Source: Symsagittifera roscoffensis (taxonomy: Eukaryota > Xenacoelomorpha > Acoela > Convolutidae). From it: 60,000 nucleotides of DNA. Shown piece by piece: positions 1-12,600 of this stretch. The stretch covers positions 41,692,696 to 41,752,695 of the forward strand of contig NC_087067.1 in NCBI RefSeq assembly GCF_963678635.1. The letters are read 5' to 3'. The notes under the pieces were generated by a model. The model ran no database searches and had not been told where the DNA came from. It saw only the letters and a list, made by a program, of their open reading frames with translations. The translations under genes were made by a program, and so were the position numbers. Numbering within the stretch: position 1 is the stretch's first letter; each line of letters starts with the position of its first letter.

Positions 1-160
1 ATAGTGGAGTTTGCCTTCAATTAACTAAGGAAATGAAGAGAATTTACAAAAAAGTCAAACCGCCAAAAATCTAACTTGAGCATGACATAAATAAGACCAA
101 TATAAACGAAAAATTACTTCGTTCTTTTAAGCTGAAGAGACTTGAATGACTTATGGAGGT
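1..160 (+). repeat. Dispersed repeat R1, truncated copy
   Basis: Begins with ATAGTGGAGTTTGCCTTC and continues through the A-rich, AAACCGC-containing part shared with the copies at 690-1090, 9690-10120, 11080-11510 and 19577-19790. The left part is outside the window. Confidence 0.7.
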
Positions 161-320
161 GGACATTGACATACTTGTTATAACCACGATGACATGAAAT
201 TACAACGAGGAACAAAGTAGTGCAAAGTGTTGTTACTCGTCTGCTATTTTATCATTAGGACCAAAAAACTTGCCTAAATTCAAAGCTGCATTTTTCTGGT
301 TTAGATTAATTTACTAAACG

Positions 321-397
321 CTACGTGTTAATAAAAATACCTACGTGTTAATAAAAATACCTACGTGTTAATACCTACGCTACGTGTTAATAAAAAC
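321..397 (+). repeat. 20-bp tandem repeat
   Basis: The unit CTACGTGTTAATAAAAATAC occurs twice perfectly (321-340, 341-360), followed by a shortened and a final near-complete copy. Confidence 0.9.
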
Positions 398-520
398 GAA
401 AAAAAGCGATCCCAAATTGGCAATTTGCAAACCCTATAACCTTGCGAAAATGATCATAAAAGAAATATCATTTTAACTTCGAACCCAGAAGAGCAATATC
501 TTTCAGATAGTATGAAAAAC
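396..520 (+). repeat. Partial copy of repeat R2
   Basis: CCCAAATTGGCAATTTGCAA followed by a GCGAAAATGATCATAAAAGA-like part resembles 12262-12370 in the left arm of the 12-14 kb inverted repeat. Confidence 0.55.
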
Positions 521-689
521 AAAAGTCTTTATTACGATTTCAAACACCTATCGTGATTAAGCACTAGATTATATGCAAATATGAGGGAAAAAAACGGAAA
601 CTGGACCCAAACTAGGACAACTGACAGGGAGAAAAGAGTAATGAACGCAAGGTAAGAAAACAAACTAACTTGCTGTTTGAATAAACTTT

Positions 690-1090
690 AACTTTCCAAT
701 TTTTGAGAAAAAAAGCACCTAAGGCTCTTTGAATTTGAAGAAACTATTGTGATCGACACATTTCTGCTAAAACTCAACGCAATTTCAGAAAAGTGGATCA
801 ACAGGGTAATTTTTTTATTTCGCTGCGAAGTCTGAAAATTATATTCCATTTTCGAAACGAAGTCGATCACGTTTTTTGTGACCTTTAGACATTCGCTGTT
901 CGATAGTTGAATTTTTCTTACTTTTGAAAGAGGAAGGGAAATGATTTTAAAAAAATAAAAGTGAAACCGAGAACACGAAAATATGAGCGTAACCAAACTT
1001 CAGGACTTTTCCAGAAAGAATGAAAATCACCAATATCTATATAACATTCTTCACTACATTTATTTCACTTAAAAAGTGCGAGTTCATTAG
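690..1090 (+). repeat. Dispersed repeat R1
   Basis: Shares the order of blocks with the other R1 copies: CGAAGTCGATCACGTTTTTT, a GTGACCTTTA block, a TGCTGTTCGATAG-like block, an A-rich middle, then ACTACATTTATTTCACT. A 102-codon minus open frame across it is accidental. Confidence 0.7.
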
Positions 1091-1099
1091 AAAAATTAA

Positions 1100-1860
1100 G
1101 CCCGTAATATAACACAAGCAATCGAAAACAACGTAAGGATTTTTGTTTTTACAACTAATTGACAGCAAGCTAACACCGTTTTACTTCAATCAATATAAAC
1201 TATAATCTGGAGCTTAATATCTATGACACTTTCTCCACACCGAGGAGAAGCGCAGCTTCAAACCACTAGCAATTCAGAAACACAAAAAAAATCTTTTAAC
1301 AAGAGTTAAGCAATTTGCAATTACAAAAGCGAAGTAAATAACAAAAGCAACAAACTTAGTTTAAGACCAACTGAGAAAACAATTGATTAAACTTTGCAAA
1401 AAAGAACCATCGGTTTTTTTTAAAATTAAATGAAGCCAAAAACAACAACTGATCATCACTTCCAAACGTGAAAAATTTTTTTTTTCAAAGGTTGCTAATT
1501 TTCATGAGTCTAGCAAAGTTTACCCTTTAAAAATTGCTAGTTTTCAACATATCGACGTTTTTATGATTGTTCAGAATTTTCTCAAAATAAACTTAGGTTT
1601 CTTTCTTTTCTCTTAAAGGAAAAAAGCCTTAGACAGCTGTTTAAAGGCTACCAAACGAATATTATAGACAGGAATCTAACCGGAAAATTTGAGCTCTTAA
1701 ATAGTGCTAATTTTTGAGATATCGACGATTTAATTTTTTTTTCCAAAACTTGTTTTTTTTTTTAATTTTCTGACCTAAAATGGGGCATCGCCATCATGCT
1801 AACTCGGTTAATAGTGAAAAGTGTACTAAAATTATATGATTGATTTTGAGTTTTAATACA
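1100..1860. other. AT-rich stretch without recognised genes
   Basis: Non-coding AT-rich DNA with a GGAGAAGCGCAGCTTCAAA piece near 1242-1260 that resembles the family marked by GCGAAGC...GCTTCGC elsewhere. I see no exon or RNA gene. Confidence 0.4.
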
Positions 1861-1971
1861 CAGAGGCGAAGCTGCGCTCTAAAACGACCAAAAAACGGCG
1901 AGAACATGACCAAAACGCAGCTCTTTCAAGTGAAAGAAAAAAAGAAAAAAGCCTCGAATTAGCAAAAACTT

Positions 1972-2043
1972 GGCTACGTGTAGGATTCGAATCTGCGACC
2001 TTGGAATTTTGTCTCAAATACTAAACACTCAGCCACGGATGCT
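1972..2043 (-). repeat. tRNA-derived SINE head (Lys-like), copy 1
   Basis: The minus strand reads GCATCCGTGGCTGAGTGTTT with an A-box, and later GGTCGCAGATTCGAATCC, a B-box. It shares flanking sequence (CACTAGCC..., AAGCCTC...) with the copies at 15725-15790 and 20843-20915. It is a degenerate SINE head, not a working tRNA. Confidence 0.65.
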
Positions 2044-2299
2044 TAAATTCCCCAAAAACTAGCCACTAATAACGAAGCGACATATGCTAATAAATTGCCA
2101 ATTCGATGCCGCAAAAGGGACACCAAATACAAAAAGACACAATTTTGCATGTAACAAAATTGAAAAGAAAAAAGCCAAATTTTGTATAAATTATGCATTT
2201 GAAAAAAAATTTCGAAAAACATTGAGTAGGAAAATTTCTGAAATCTTATCATTGTACTGCTGTTTGAAAAAAAAAAACTTTATCGGGTTCCTTTGATCA

Positions 2300-2470
2300 A
2301 TTAAAAAGGCATTAACTGTGTTTACTTGTTACGAATCAAATGTTAAAGCAAATATGACATTATACTGCAATAGCAGCCTATCGTTGAACGTGCCACCAAA
2401 AGTAGCACTTTTATTTGCGACTAAAGTTTGAAAAACAGAATGTTCGTATTAATACACTCGCGATTATATA
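2300..2470 (+). repeat. Distal part of the composite repeat
   Basis: The segment with TGCCACCAAAAGTAGCACTT and the later TTAATACAC is repeated, diverged, at 21205-21365. Both lie downstream of a tRNA-like head, so they are probably the far end of the same element. Confidence 0.55.
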
Positions 2471-2479
2471 TGTATTTTG

Positions 2480-3160
2480 CTAATTATTGTCAATATTTTT
2501 TTCAAGTAAGTCCTCTTCTTTTGTATACCTGTTAACAACAAAAAATGTAACGCACAGGCGAAGCAAAGCTTCGCATCACTTGCGATACAAGGAAAGCACA
2601 GAATTGAAAGCGAATAGAAAATGAAACGGAAATAAAAGCCGAAAAAATATTTCGAAACATTTCAAAAAAAGTCAAGAAACACAACAAACAGCATTAAATA
2701 AGTCAAACCGCTTAGTTTTTAACGAGCGTCCACAAAGCCACAACGCGTTCATTGAGCCAAAAACATCCGCCCTTTGATCCGAAAACAAAAAATGCCACAA
2801 GAAAATGTTGACAAGAAAAATGTTGAGATAGTAAGTTTTAAAACATTGAACTAACTGATTTTTAAATCAATCATTTTTTGACCTCGAACCGAAAAAAATC
2901 AAGGTAACTGAGGTGATAAAACATAACCCGAAAACACTTAAGCCGAATGAAATTTTCAAGTAAAACAAAAAAAAAACAAAATATATGATGTCAGGGCTAT
3001 TAGTTTTATAAAATATAGGAATACATCAAAAAGACTTGCATCTACGACGGCAACTGTTTAGCGAAAAAATCTACAATGTGGCAACTAAGCCGACACAACA
3101 TAAGCAGACAAACAAAAATCCGACAATTCAACTTTTCCCGGAAAACTTTTTAAAACTTCT
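2480..3160. other. AT-rich repeat-derived DNA
   Basis: Contains a CACAGGCGAAGC...GCTTCGCATCACTTGCGATAC segment (2555-2595) also seen in inverted or direct form at 15640, 20391 and 20755. No exon seen. Confidence 0.4.
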
Positions 3161-3166
3161 TGCATA

Positions 3167-3245
3167 CAGGAAAAAAGGTTCGGCTGGGACACGAACTCCA
3201 GACCTTACAGCACATAGACAACCGCGTGACCTCTAGACCATATAG
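3167..3245 (-). repeat. Second type of tRNA-like SINE head
   Basis: The minus strand reads TATGGTCTAGAGGTCACG (A-box) and GGAGTTCGTGTCCC (B-box), followed by a T-run. The A-box resembles tRNA-Glu/Asp-type sequences. A 66-codon open frame here only reads through this head. Confidence 0.5.
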
Positions 3246-3406
3246 GAAGCAGTCTCGAAGTGGCCCAGGTTTTCTAATAAAGTTACAATTTGAACTTCTC
3301 ATGTAAGAAGTTGTTGACGGGAAAAAGTCTAGTTCCTAATAACAAGAATCTTGCTTTCGATGGTGCAACTGACTTTGATAAAAATTTGATATAAACTCTT
3401 TCATAT

Positions 3407-3676
3407 CTATACAATTGAAAAAATAAGATCGTTATCCTTTCTTTCTTTCGTAATTGGCAGGGAGATGAGTGGACGATTAAAGATCCACTGGTGATGTTTT
3501 CGATCATCTCTTGTAATGACTGTACACTCACATATAACTGCGTCGACTTGAGGTTTCTTCTCATATACAGCGAGGTCCTTGTACTTGCAGAAACAGACCA
3601 CTTCATTCTTGCTGCAGTAGTGTAGACACTGCTCCTCCCAAATCTGAACAGCCTCTTTGGCACATTCCTCTCGCAA
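3407..3676 (-). CDS. Gene 1 exon 17 (probable last exon)
   Basis: Acceptor CCTTGCAG, phase 0. It encodes LREECAKEAVQIWEEQCLHY, a Cys-rich part (CSKNEVVCFCKYKD, VICECTV) and ends DLIFSIV followed by TAG at 3407-3409. No AATAAA is visible shortly downstream on the minus strand, and the stop overlaps a possible donor (ATT|GTATAG), so the gene could continue left of the window. The 5.3-kb intron before it contains a LINE relic. Confidence 0.65.
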   Translation of the reverse strand: MREECAKEAVQIWEEQCLHYCSKNEVVCFCKYKDLAVYEKKPQVDAVICECTVITRDDRKHHQWIFNRPLISLPITKERKDNDLIFSIV

Positions 3677-6600
3677 CTGCAAGGAATCATTCGAAAAAGC
3701 ATTGTCGCTGCCCTAAGAAAAAAACGTCAATCAGAGAGAAAACCAAAGAGTTAGTTCGAACAAAAGAAGATAAAAACAGAACAAAAAGAGAAGGTTATTT
3801 GACACGAAAAAGAAACCAAGACGAAAAAAAAACTATTTCGTGAACAAAAACGCTCGTAAATACCTGTTACTCTGTTTGACAGACTGAAATTGCGGATAGA
3901 AAAATAACGAAGAGACAATTTAAAATGGTTTAGGAACTCAAGCTTCACGAGAAAAATCAAAACACGAGCTACAAAAATACCACAAAAAACCACACGAGCT
4001 ACAATTTCGAAATTAGAAACAACGTAGATTTTTTTCGCACATTGTATAACTGCACTTATAAAGCTTCCAAAAATCAAAGAATAGAATTGGCACAAAATTG
4101 GAGCAGAAAAGGAAAGAAAAAATTAACATATATCAAATGAGATTCCGTTCTGATACTAAATTAGAATTTCGCTAAGCAAATTATACAGATTTAATCGTTT
4201 TAAAAAATAGCAACTGAGATCTTTTCAAATTGATTTTGGAAGTAGTTCCATTTACAACTAATTGAGACAACCATAACCAACAGACAAAATCCAAACGAAG
4301 CGGGCTTCCAGTGGCGGATCCCAATCTTGACTTGCCAGTACGCAAACTGCATCAAGCCACCCCTCCCAGGGATCGGTTAAGGACGCCAAGTCTGCGTTTT
4401 CGGTTACAGAGCGTCTGAAGCCAACGTTTGACTCATTGACAATGATGAGCTGGTTAATATTGTCTTCGAGTGATTAGTAAAAAAAGTTTAAGGACAGTTT
4501 CTAGTTTAAGAAGGGAGTCTTTCAGTGCTCAGAAATGTGGAACTTACCACTAACTTACAATGGGGCCGCAACAGCGCTCGAAAGACATTCTGATCATACT
4601 AGTGTACTTAGACTCTCAAGTATAATGAGTACTGATAGACCGCATCGCAGACCGGGCAGTCCCGAATAAGAAGTGAAAAAACTTTTAAAAAAGAAGAAAT
4701 TGTAGTTTAAGTATCTTGCTAATTAGGTATCAAAACCTAATAAACCTAATTAGCAAGATACTTAAAGTTTTGCTTTGATTATATTACCTTAATTTGATGC
4801 TTATAATGATGTTTAGGAGCATATAATTAGGGCCTTTGGCCTGTTTATGCTCCTAGGCAGGCTGTAATCATTGGAAAATACTGATTTAAATCAATGATAT
4901 AGTACAATGTGATTAAATTTAATGCCTACTGAAATAAAAATAAATCCAAACCAAGCCACTCCCTCTGCTTGTCCTTATGCTACTACTCTGCTGCATAACA
5001 AATCCTAAACACGGTCCTTACAAATGTTCACACTAAGCTCAAATTGCACAAATGTGACTGAATAAGTTTTACATGTGGTAGCCTAAAATTTTGTGCGAAC
5101 ATCGTTAGTTTCATCGCCCTTCATAAAGTACAAACGCATCACCTTCTCAAGAATCAAAACCCCTGGTGGCGTCCCTCATGCTTGAAGGACCGAATGCTTT
5201 AATTTAATTTTAGCTTACTTTCAGCCAATCAGAATTGAGTATTCAAAATCTCAAAGTAAATCGCAAAAATCTCAAAGTAGGAAAATAAATCCAGGCCATT
5301 AGTGTTAATACTGACAGCTTAGACAATTAGCAGATGAGTTTTCAAGAATGAAAAACTCTTATGAACTTGAACTCGTAAATCTTGATGTTTATCTAAATAG
5401 TATTACGGTTGCAACCCGCAGTTTGTAATATTTTTGATTATTTTTCACTTATTTTATACATTTTCTGTTAATATCGACTTCGATTTTGTGAGAAAGGCAT
5501 TTAGCCGATCGGAACACTAAGCAATTTTGATTGGTTGAAATTTTTCAAGCATTCGGTCCCTCAACCAAAACCCCTTAGACTCCAACTCACTCTGCTCCCA
5601 CGCAGAACAAACACTTACTGCAACAATTACCCAGATCCAGGCCATTTTCAAACTACCTGTTAATGCTTGTTAATCTAGTTCTCTACTGTTGATTCAAAAA
5701 TGACTTCTTATGTAAAAGTAAGCCCACGCATTATTATTATTATTATTGTAGCTTTACAACCAAAGGTTGAGGGGCGGTTGGCCCGTTAAGAGTCGGAGTC
5801 CTTAATGAAGTATGGGATCCAGTCAGGAGGACGTTATGTCAAGTCTGGGATGGGCGTTGACAGGAGGCAGTCTGCAGTTAGAATCTCTGCATAAGAGGCA
5901 GCAACATCCAATTCTCCAGCTGCATGGAATATCAACATCGTACCGATCGTTAAAGATTTCGAGCAGTCGTCGCTTTAGCCCAAGGGGGTTTAAGCTGTCT
6001 ATCGATTCTGGAAGTAGATTTATTAACCTTGGCACGTGATCTAAAAGTTATTTCGCTGGACCTCAAGACGGATAGAAGGTAGTTAAAATAACAAGCGATC
6101 ACTTGACCTGGTTGTGCGGTGGATATGAAGTTTAACAAACTCATGCCAGTTGAAGTCATATTTGCCGGACATTATTCTAGATAGGAGCAGGACGTCTGCA
6201 ATTGAAGGTGTAAGGAGACCGGTAAAATATTCAGGCGGGTGAGTCTGTCTGCATAGGATAGGTCTTGGTAGCCCAAGATCCACTTGGTGCATCGGCGCTG
6301 AACACGCTCGATAGTAACCATGTCACCTTTCGATGCGTACTAAGCAGCTGAAGAAGAGAATATCGGAACAGCAAGTGATTTATACAAGTTGAGACGCTGG
6401 GTAGGCGGAAGTGAATGTGCAGTGTTTCGTTTGATGAGGAAGAAGCACTTGTTAGCTTTGTTGCACTTCGCGGAAACATGGAGCTTCCATGAGAGGCTAT
6501 CGGACACAAAGACGCCAAGATATCGGATTGAGGATGCCAATGACAGCTCGTGATCACCCAATGTAATACGAGGTAGATTTGGTTTCTGAAATCCCAACAG

Positions 6601-9600
6601 CTTGCATTTGCCGATATTAAACGGAAGCCCGTTTTTCTCGGACCAAACGAAGAGGGTGGTAGCATCGTCGGGCAACGAGCTTTCATTACCAGCAGGAGTT
6701 GTTGATAGGAGCTTCGTGCCGTCTGCGAATGAGAACACGGATGATTTAGTCCCGTGAGTCAGGTCGAGGCGGTAACTAAGAAACAATAAAGGACCAAGAA
6801 TGGATCCTTGCGGTACTCTACTGGAAATCCACCGCGCACTTGAGCTGCAAGAGCCAATCGTGACGTATTGCTGCCTATCAATGAGTTTTTGCAGTAACAG
6901 TTGGTGATTGATCTTGTCAAATGCCTTGCTTAAGTCTAGATAAGGTGAACAAACGGAATTCTAAGACACCTCTAATTAGATTCTTTTGAAACGACAACCA
7001 AAAATGGGAAGCAAAAAGAAACTAAAAGACTATTCATGACAAAAGCCTGTTTTGAATACTAGCCATGATCACCAGTCGCTCAGGGTCAAACAACCTTAAG
7101 TATCAATGTTCCTACCAGTCTAAGATACTACGCCATCTGCAAACAATACCCCAAAGACACCAGTGAAAGGCTTTATGAAAATACTACAACACAAATAACG
7201 CCAACGCTGGCTTTGTTCAACAGTACTTATGACTCCTTAAATAAATGCTCACTCTCTCTATTGGGCCTCAATGACACTTGCAGACTGAGCTATTGGCCAT
7301 AAGACATGAATAGATTCATATTGAGCTGAGGGTGAAATACCATTGATTTTGCACAGATCATTCAAAACACTTATCACTAAAACAAATCAGGGTACCGTAT
7401 AGCATTCGATACGAACTGAATATAGTGCTTTCCTCACACAGTCCTAGATATTTTAAGGACACGTACACTTTCAAGATCGCACTGGTGTGCGTGCGATATT
7501 CATAGGTCTGTAGGAAAAAAACACCATTTAACCATTTAATTGCTTCATTCCTGCTGTGTTTCATGATGTAACTTAACTTGAAACATTAATTCCATGTACT
7601 GATTATGATGGTAAAAGAGTAGCTCATACCGAAAAAATATATATATGGTATGTTAAGGCCAATGCTGCCATGGGAAGGTTTTGGCGTGTTGCCCCGAGTA
7701 CCAGATCCCAGATGAAATTTTAGCTTATAAGTATAGATAAATCAAGCACAGCTTCGAAGAATACTGTCTCAATCTCCTCTTCAAAACCCCGCCAATCTTT
7801 CCAGAGAAACTATAAGTCGGTCTTTGGAGAAAAGGGTATGTAGTCAATTAGCGATAGCTCGTTATGGGTAGGGAATCAAGTCCTTGGGTCAGCGCTAGGT
7901 AAAGTAGAAAGGTTTAAAACACTTTTGCATCAGATATTAAAAAATCTTTGTTTGCATTTCATTATTAAAAGACAAAGAAAAACTTGGTGAGATCGCGGTT
8001 GCTGAGAAAATGACCAAAGTTCGCATTCCAGAAGGACGATTGCGAATTGATATTCCCCATTCAATTCGGCTAAAAAACAAGGATTTCCATCTTTGACAGG
8101 GCCAAAGCCATATTCTTGGTCTGATAGCAACAGAATTTTACTTGCTTGGATATTATATTTCTTTTTTAAAAAAATTGAGCAAAATTAACTTTAAAAATGT
8201 CATATTTTATGCAGTTCTGGAAAACCTTGCTTTTTCAGGTCAATAAAAAATTAAAACTGAAGGATAAGCAAAAATCATTCCTTTTATCTTTGGATCAAAA
8301 CTGGGTTTTCCTGGATAATTTGTGCATTTTTTTCAAGCGTAAAGAAAATTCAATTTTGGAAAAGACTCAATGTAAATTATTAGCAGAAATGTGAAATTTG
8401 TTCAAAGGCGTTAGTTTGTAAGATTTCAATCGTTTATATTTTGAAAAAAAAAAAATAAGCAAAATTCTTGATGATGCGTTTTCAATGTCGCCCAGTATAT
8501 ATAGAGTCTGAACTACACTAGTGGACAAAATTAAACCCAAATTTACTGTTAAATGTCTCAATGTCCATTTTGGAAACCAATACCTTCAAATTTCAGTAAA
8601 AAGTTATCATAGAACAAGAGCAAATCATCAGAGCTACCATCTTTGAGACTATCAAAATTTTTGTTCTCAAAAACTCACCCATGTATATTGAAATAATCAG
8701 TGTGAAACTTTCATTGAACTCGGCAGCTTCTTAGTTTTTCACGCCTTAGACCATGTGTTGCCCAAAAAGGACATTGGAAAGAGACATTTTAACGAGAAAA
8801 AAAACCAAATATGCATTTAATTTTGTCCATAAATGTACCTTCATCGACTCTTAAAAAAACGAATACTCTTTCTCCGAAAAATACTACTTATAATAATACT
8901 TATAAAATCATATCTAGACTGATTGACGGGGTTTTACAGAGGATATTGAGTTAGCTTTCTTCGAAGCTGAGCCCTCTTCCTCTGTCACCACTGGCGACAA
9001 CTTTTTCCGGATCTGATACTCAATGCGAAATTAATAAACTCGGCTAAGCATCTTTGCTTCGATCATTGTCATTTAATCAATTTAATTTATGAACATAAAT
9101 TTATATAGCATAGTTTACCCGTGGTAACTCAATATTCTTTTCGTATGTGATTTTCTGCAAAAACTCTTTGGAGTTAGGAGCCTGTTTTGGATTCGGAGAT
9201 GCCCACTTCAGGTAGTTCAAGTCTCGCACATGCTCAATGGCTGATCTTTCAAACGTAATCACCTGTACACAATAAAAGCAACTAGTAAAACATTTAATGC
9301 AGCAAGAAATAAACGTTTCATTTAAATAATTATGACAATCGATTATTGCATTCTGGATTGGATTCTGGGTATTTAAATGGCAGCGGGGATATAGGGATTT
9401 GATAAAGCAGGATTCTGTGCGCGCTTTAATTATTGGGCGTCTATCTATTTAGATCAATGATCATATTTAATTTCTCATTCGGTCCTTAATCCTGGTCATT
9501 TTGTGTCATATGTTAGATCCTGATAGTTTCATGCCTTAAAGTCCTCCTCTTTTCAATTTTCTAAAAGTCAGGCTCTTTATTTATGTGAACAGCTTTGATG

Positions 9601-12600
9601 GCATTGAAAACTCATAAAGCTTCAGATCATAGCAAACAGACAGTCGGAAAGAGTCAATGAACGCAAGTAAACAGAAAAATACTGACTATAATATTTTTTC
9701 AAAACATCTCAACTTTCGAATTTCAAAGACAAAAATAAATCGTCTTAAAGCTCTTTCAATTTCTAGAACAATTTATGAATACCCTTTTTTGAAAAAATGA
9801 ACCAATTTTGAGAAAATTGAATCAATAGGTAAAATGTTATTCCGCTGGGCAATCTGAAAACTAAAATCCACTTTCGAAACTAGAAGTCGATCACGTTTTT
9901 TGCGAACTTTACACTTTTGATGTTCGATCGTGGAGTTTGCCTGCCTTCCTTGTAACAATAGAAATTAAAGAATTTAAAAAAATCAAAAGTCAAGCCGCGG
10001 AAAATCAAACTTGAGCCCGAACAAAATTAAAGTCTTTTCCTGAAAAAAAAAATAATCATCACGACCTATATCAGAGTCTTCACTACGTTGACTGACTCTT
10101 AAAAAACAAAATGACAATATATAACGCTTGCTATTCGCAAAGGTAAACAGGTAAACAGAAATATCCCATTCGCCAACCTTGAAAAAATGTTTGTGGCGAT
10201 CAGTTGGTCTCCCAAGCAAGAACGTATTTATAAAATTTTCCAGCAGCTTCGTTATGAAATCCAGAAGATCAGATTTTCCTGGCGTAGATGAGCCAGAAAA
10301 GAAATAGGAATAAAGTTTCAAGCTCTCGTCTTCAGTTTTCGCGCTCTTTTTCAATCGTTCTGTTTTGATAACTTTTTCGAAGTCGAAACCAAGAAGCTCA
10401 GATTGTATCATCAAAGAGTAGTCTTCAGACTCGGTCTCTTCAATCGGCTTTTTCTGTCGCTGCAAGCCGAGGTTTTTCAGCACGAACTCGGTGGTGTAGA
10501 AGACTGCTTTCACAATGGGCACAGGAATGAAATGCTGCCCACAAAGTTTTCCAATTATCTGAAGCGACGACACATTGCTTAAAACGCTGACCAGAGCAAA
10601 CAGTTCAAAACCAGCTACCAAACTCAAAACCAAAAAATAATTATGAGCTCGATTAAATTTGATACTTTTACTGAGATAATTGAACACCTTTTCTGCTTGA
10701 CCTTTTTGATGAAACTAATCCAATTTCGGAAAATTCCGATTCATAAGGGAACTTTTTACACCGCGGTGAAAACTTAAAATCCATTTTTGAAAAAAAGGCG
10801 CGTACAATTTTAGCGCCATTTGCAATTGGAGAGTTTTATTTTCCTTCAACTAGGCAAATAAATTTCCAGGAAAAAGCAAAATATACACGACCTATAAAAT
10901 TGTCTTCACCTCGTTCAGTGACATTTGAAAAGCACTATGCTATATTATGAACGTCTAAGATGAAAAATTTGACACATAGCTAAAATCCACTAAATGACAA
11001 TTGGGTGGGAACAATCAATTATTTGGTTTCAGCAACAATGAAGCCATTAAAACGGGCGAAAGTTTTCAAACATAGCCAACTAAAGTTGGAAAAGAGTAAC
11101 GAACGCTGGGAAACAAAAAAAAACCGACTGGTTTTTTTTTCAGAAATCTTCAACTTTTGAATTTCGAAGAAAAAATAGATTACCTTAAGGCTGTTTGAAT
11201 TTGTAGAACAGTTTATGATAGGCACTTTTTGTTATGCGCTGTGAAATCTGATAATTAATTTCCATTTTCGAAATTAGAATTCGATCACGTTTTTTGTGAC
11301 CTTTACAATTTTGCTGTTCGATAGTGGAGTTTGCCTTCATTTTAACAAAAGAAATGCACTGAACTTACAAAGAAATCACAAGTAAAACCGCAAAAATTCA
11401 AAATTGAGCGTGAACAAACTTTAAGACTTTTTCCTGGAAAAAAAACAGACAAAAAATCACCAAAACGTATATAAGAGTAGTCACTATGTTCATCACTCTT
11501 AATCAAGGTTGTTTATCGTGGTAATTACATCATACACATGCGGGGCGGTGGAATCACTCATACGCGAGGGACCGAATGGGGGAAAATAAAAACCAGTAAA
11601 TCAGATTTCAGTAATCTAAAATTTGGAAAGTAAACATTTCCAGGGACTGAATATTGATATTGGCCGAATATAAAAACGGCAGAAATATGCAAAATTTTCA
11701 AATTGTCACTGACCGCCGCCGAATTAGAACAAATTTTATATTTCAAGGGTTTCGATATGAAAGATGCAACATATTGCTTCATTTAATTCATTTCAACTGA
11801 ATGACAATTGCTTCGTTGTAAAAATTGACTTTAGGCTAATTTTGTTTTCGTTCCTTCGCTCACGAGTTTTTTCGCGCATTCGGTCCTTCGCGCACGAGAA
11901 TAGCCCCCATGCGGGGCTTCCTTATACATTTGATTGCAAAGAGAACAAGACTGCTCGTATCAGGGCGAAGCCCTGAATGTTCCGACTGCCTTTTAAGGTT
12001 TATGAAGCAGTAGTTACATAAAAAAATTAAATGTACTAAAAAATTTTTTTTTAAAATTATAAAAAATTGAAATTTTTTATGAACTCATCCCCCCACACGC
12101 CATGTAAAGTGCAAAAGAATAGATTTCGCTCATTGTAACAAATAAATTATGGCAAATAAGCTTCTTTCAACTAATTCAATTTGGAACGATTTCTAAGAGG
12201 GATTAAATCTCCGCTTACGCGTTTCTAGCGCGAAATATATCGCGCGTTAATTGTCCCAAATTGGCCAAAATGCCAATCTTTAAACCAACATAACTTTACG
12301 AAAAATGATCACAGGTGAAATACCTTTTAAAATCTAAGCTCAGGACAACAATACCTTTTGAATGATATAAAAAAGTTCCGTCAAAAATGGCTAGTTAAAA
12401 AGTCGAAATTTGTCTGAAGAAAAAAAACTCCACCCCAGCACAAATATTCCGTTACTTTCGTATCGATAGTCGGAACAACAATAAAAATGGCGAGCAGCTT
12501 AAATTAGCTATACTTACATTGTCTGTTGTGTTGTTTACAAAATGATCGATGACATCCAAGTGGAACTCTCTCACGTAGTTCTCCTCCTGCAGACTCTGAA

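Noticed and set aside
3751-4095. 114-codon hydrophobic open frame
   Set aside because: Phe/Val/Ser-rich composition from AT-rich DNA, no motif, located in an intron of gene 1.
5812-6159. Short open frames on both strands near 5.8-6.2 kb
   Set aside because: They are pieces or antisense shadows of the minus-strand LINE.
9983-10687. A single-exon 234-codon gene
   Set aside because: The middle of it is gene 1 exon 14. The ends include R1 repeat sequence and beyond-splice-site read-through, and exon phases on both sides fit splicing.
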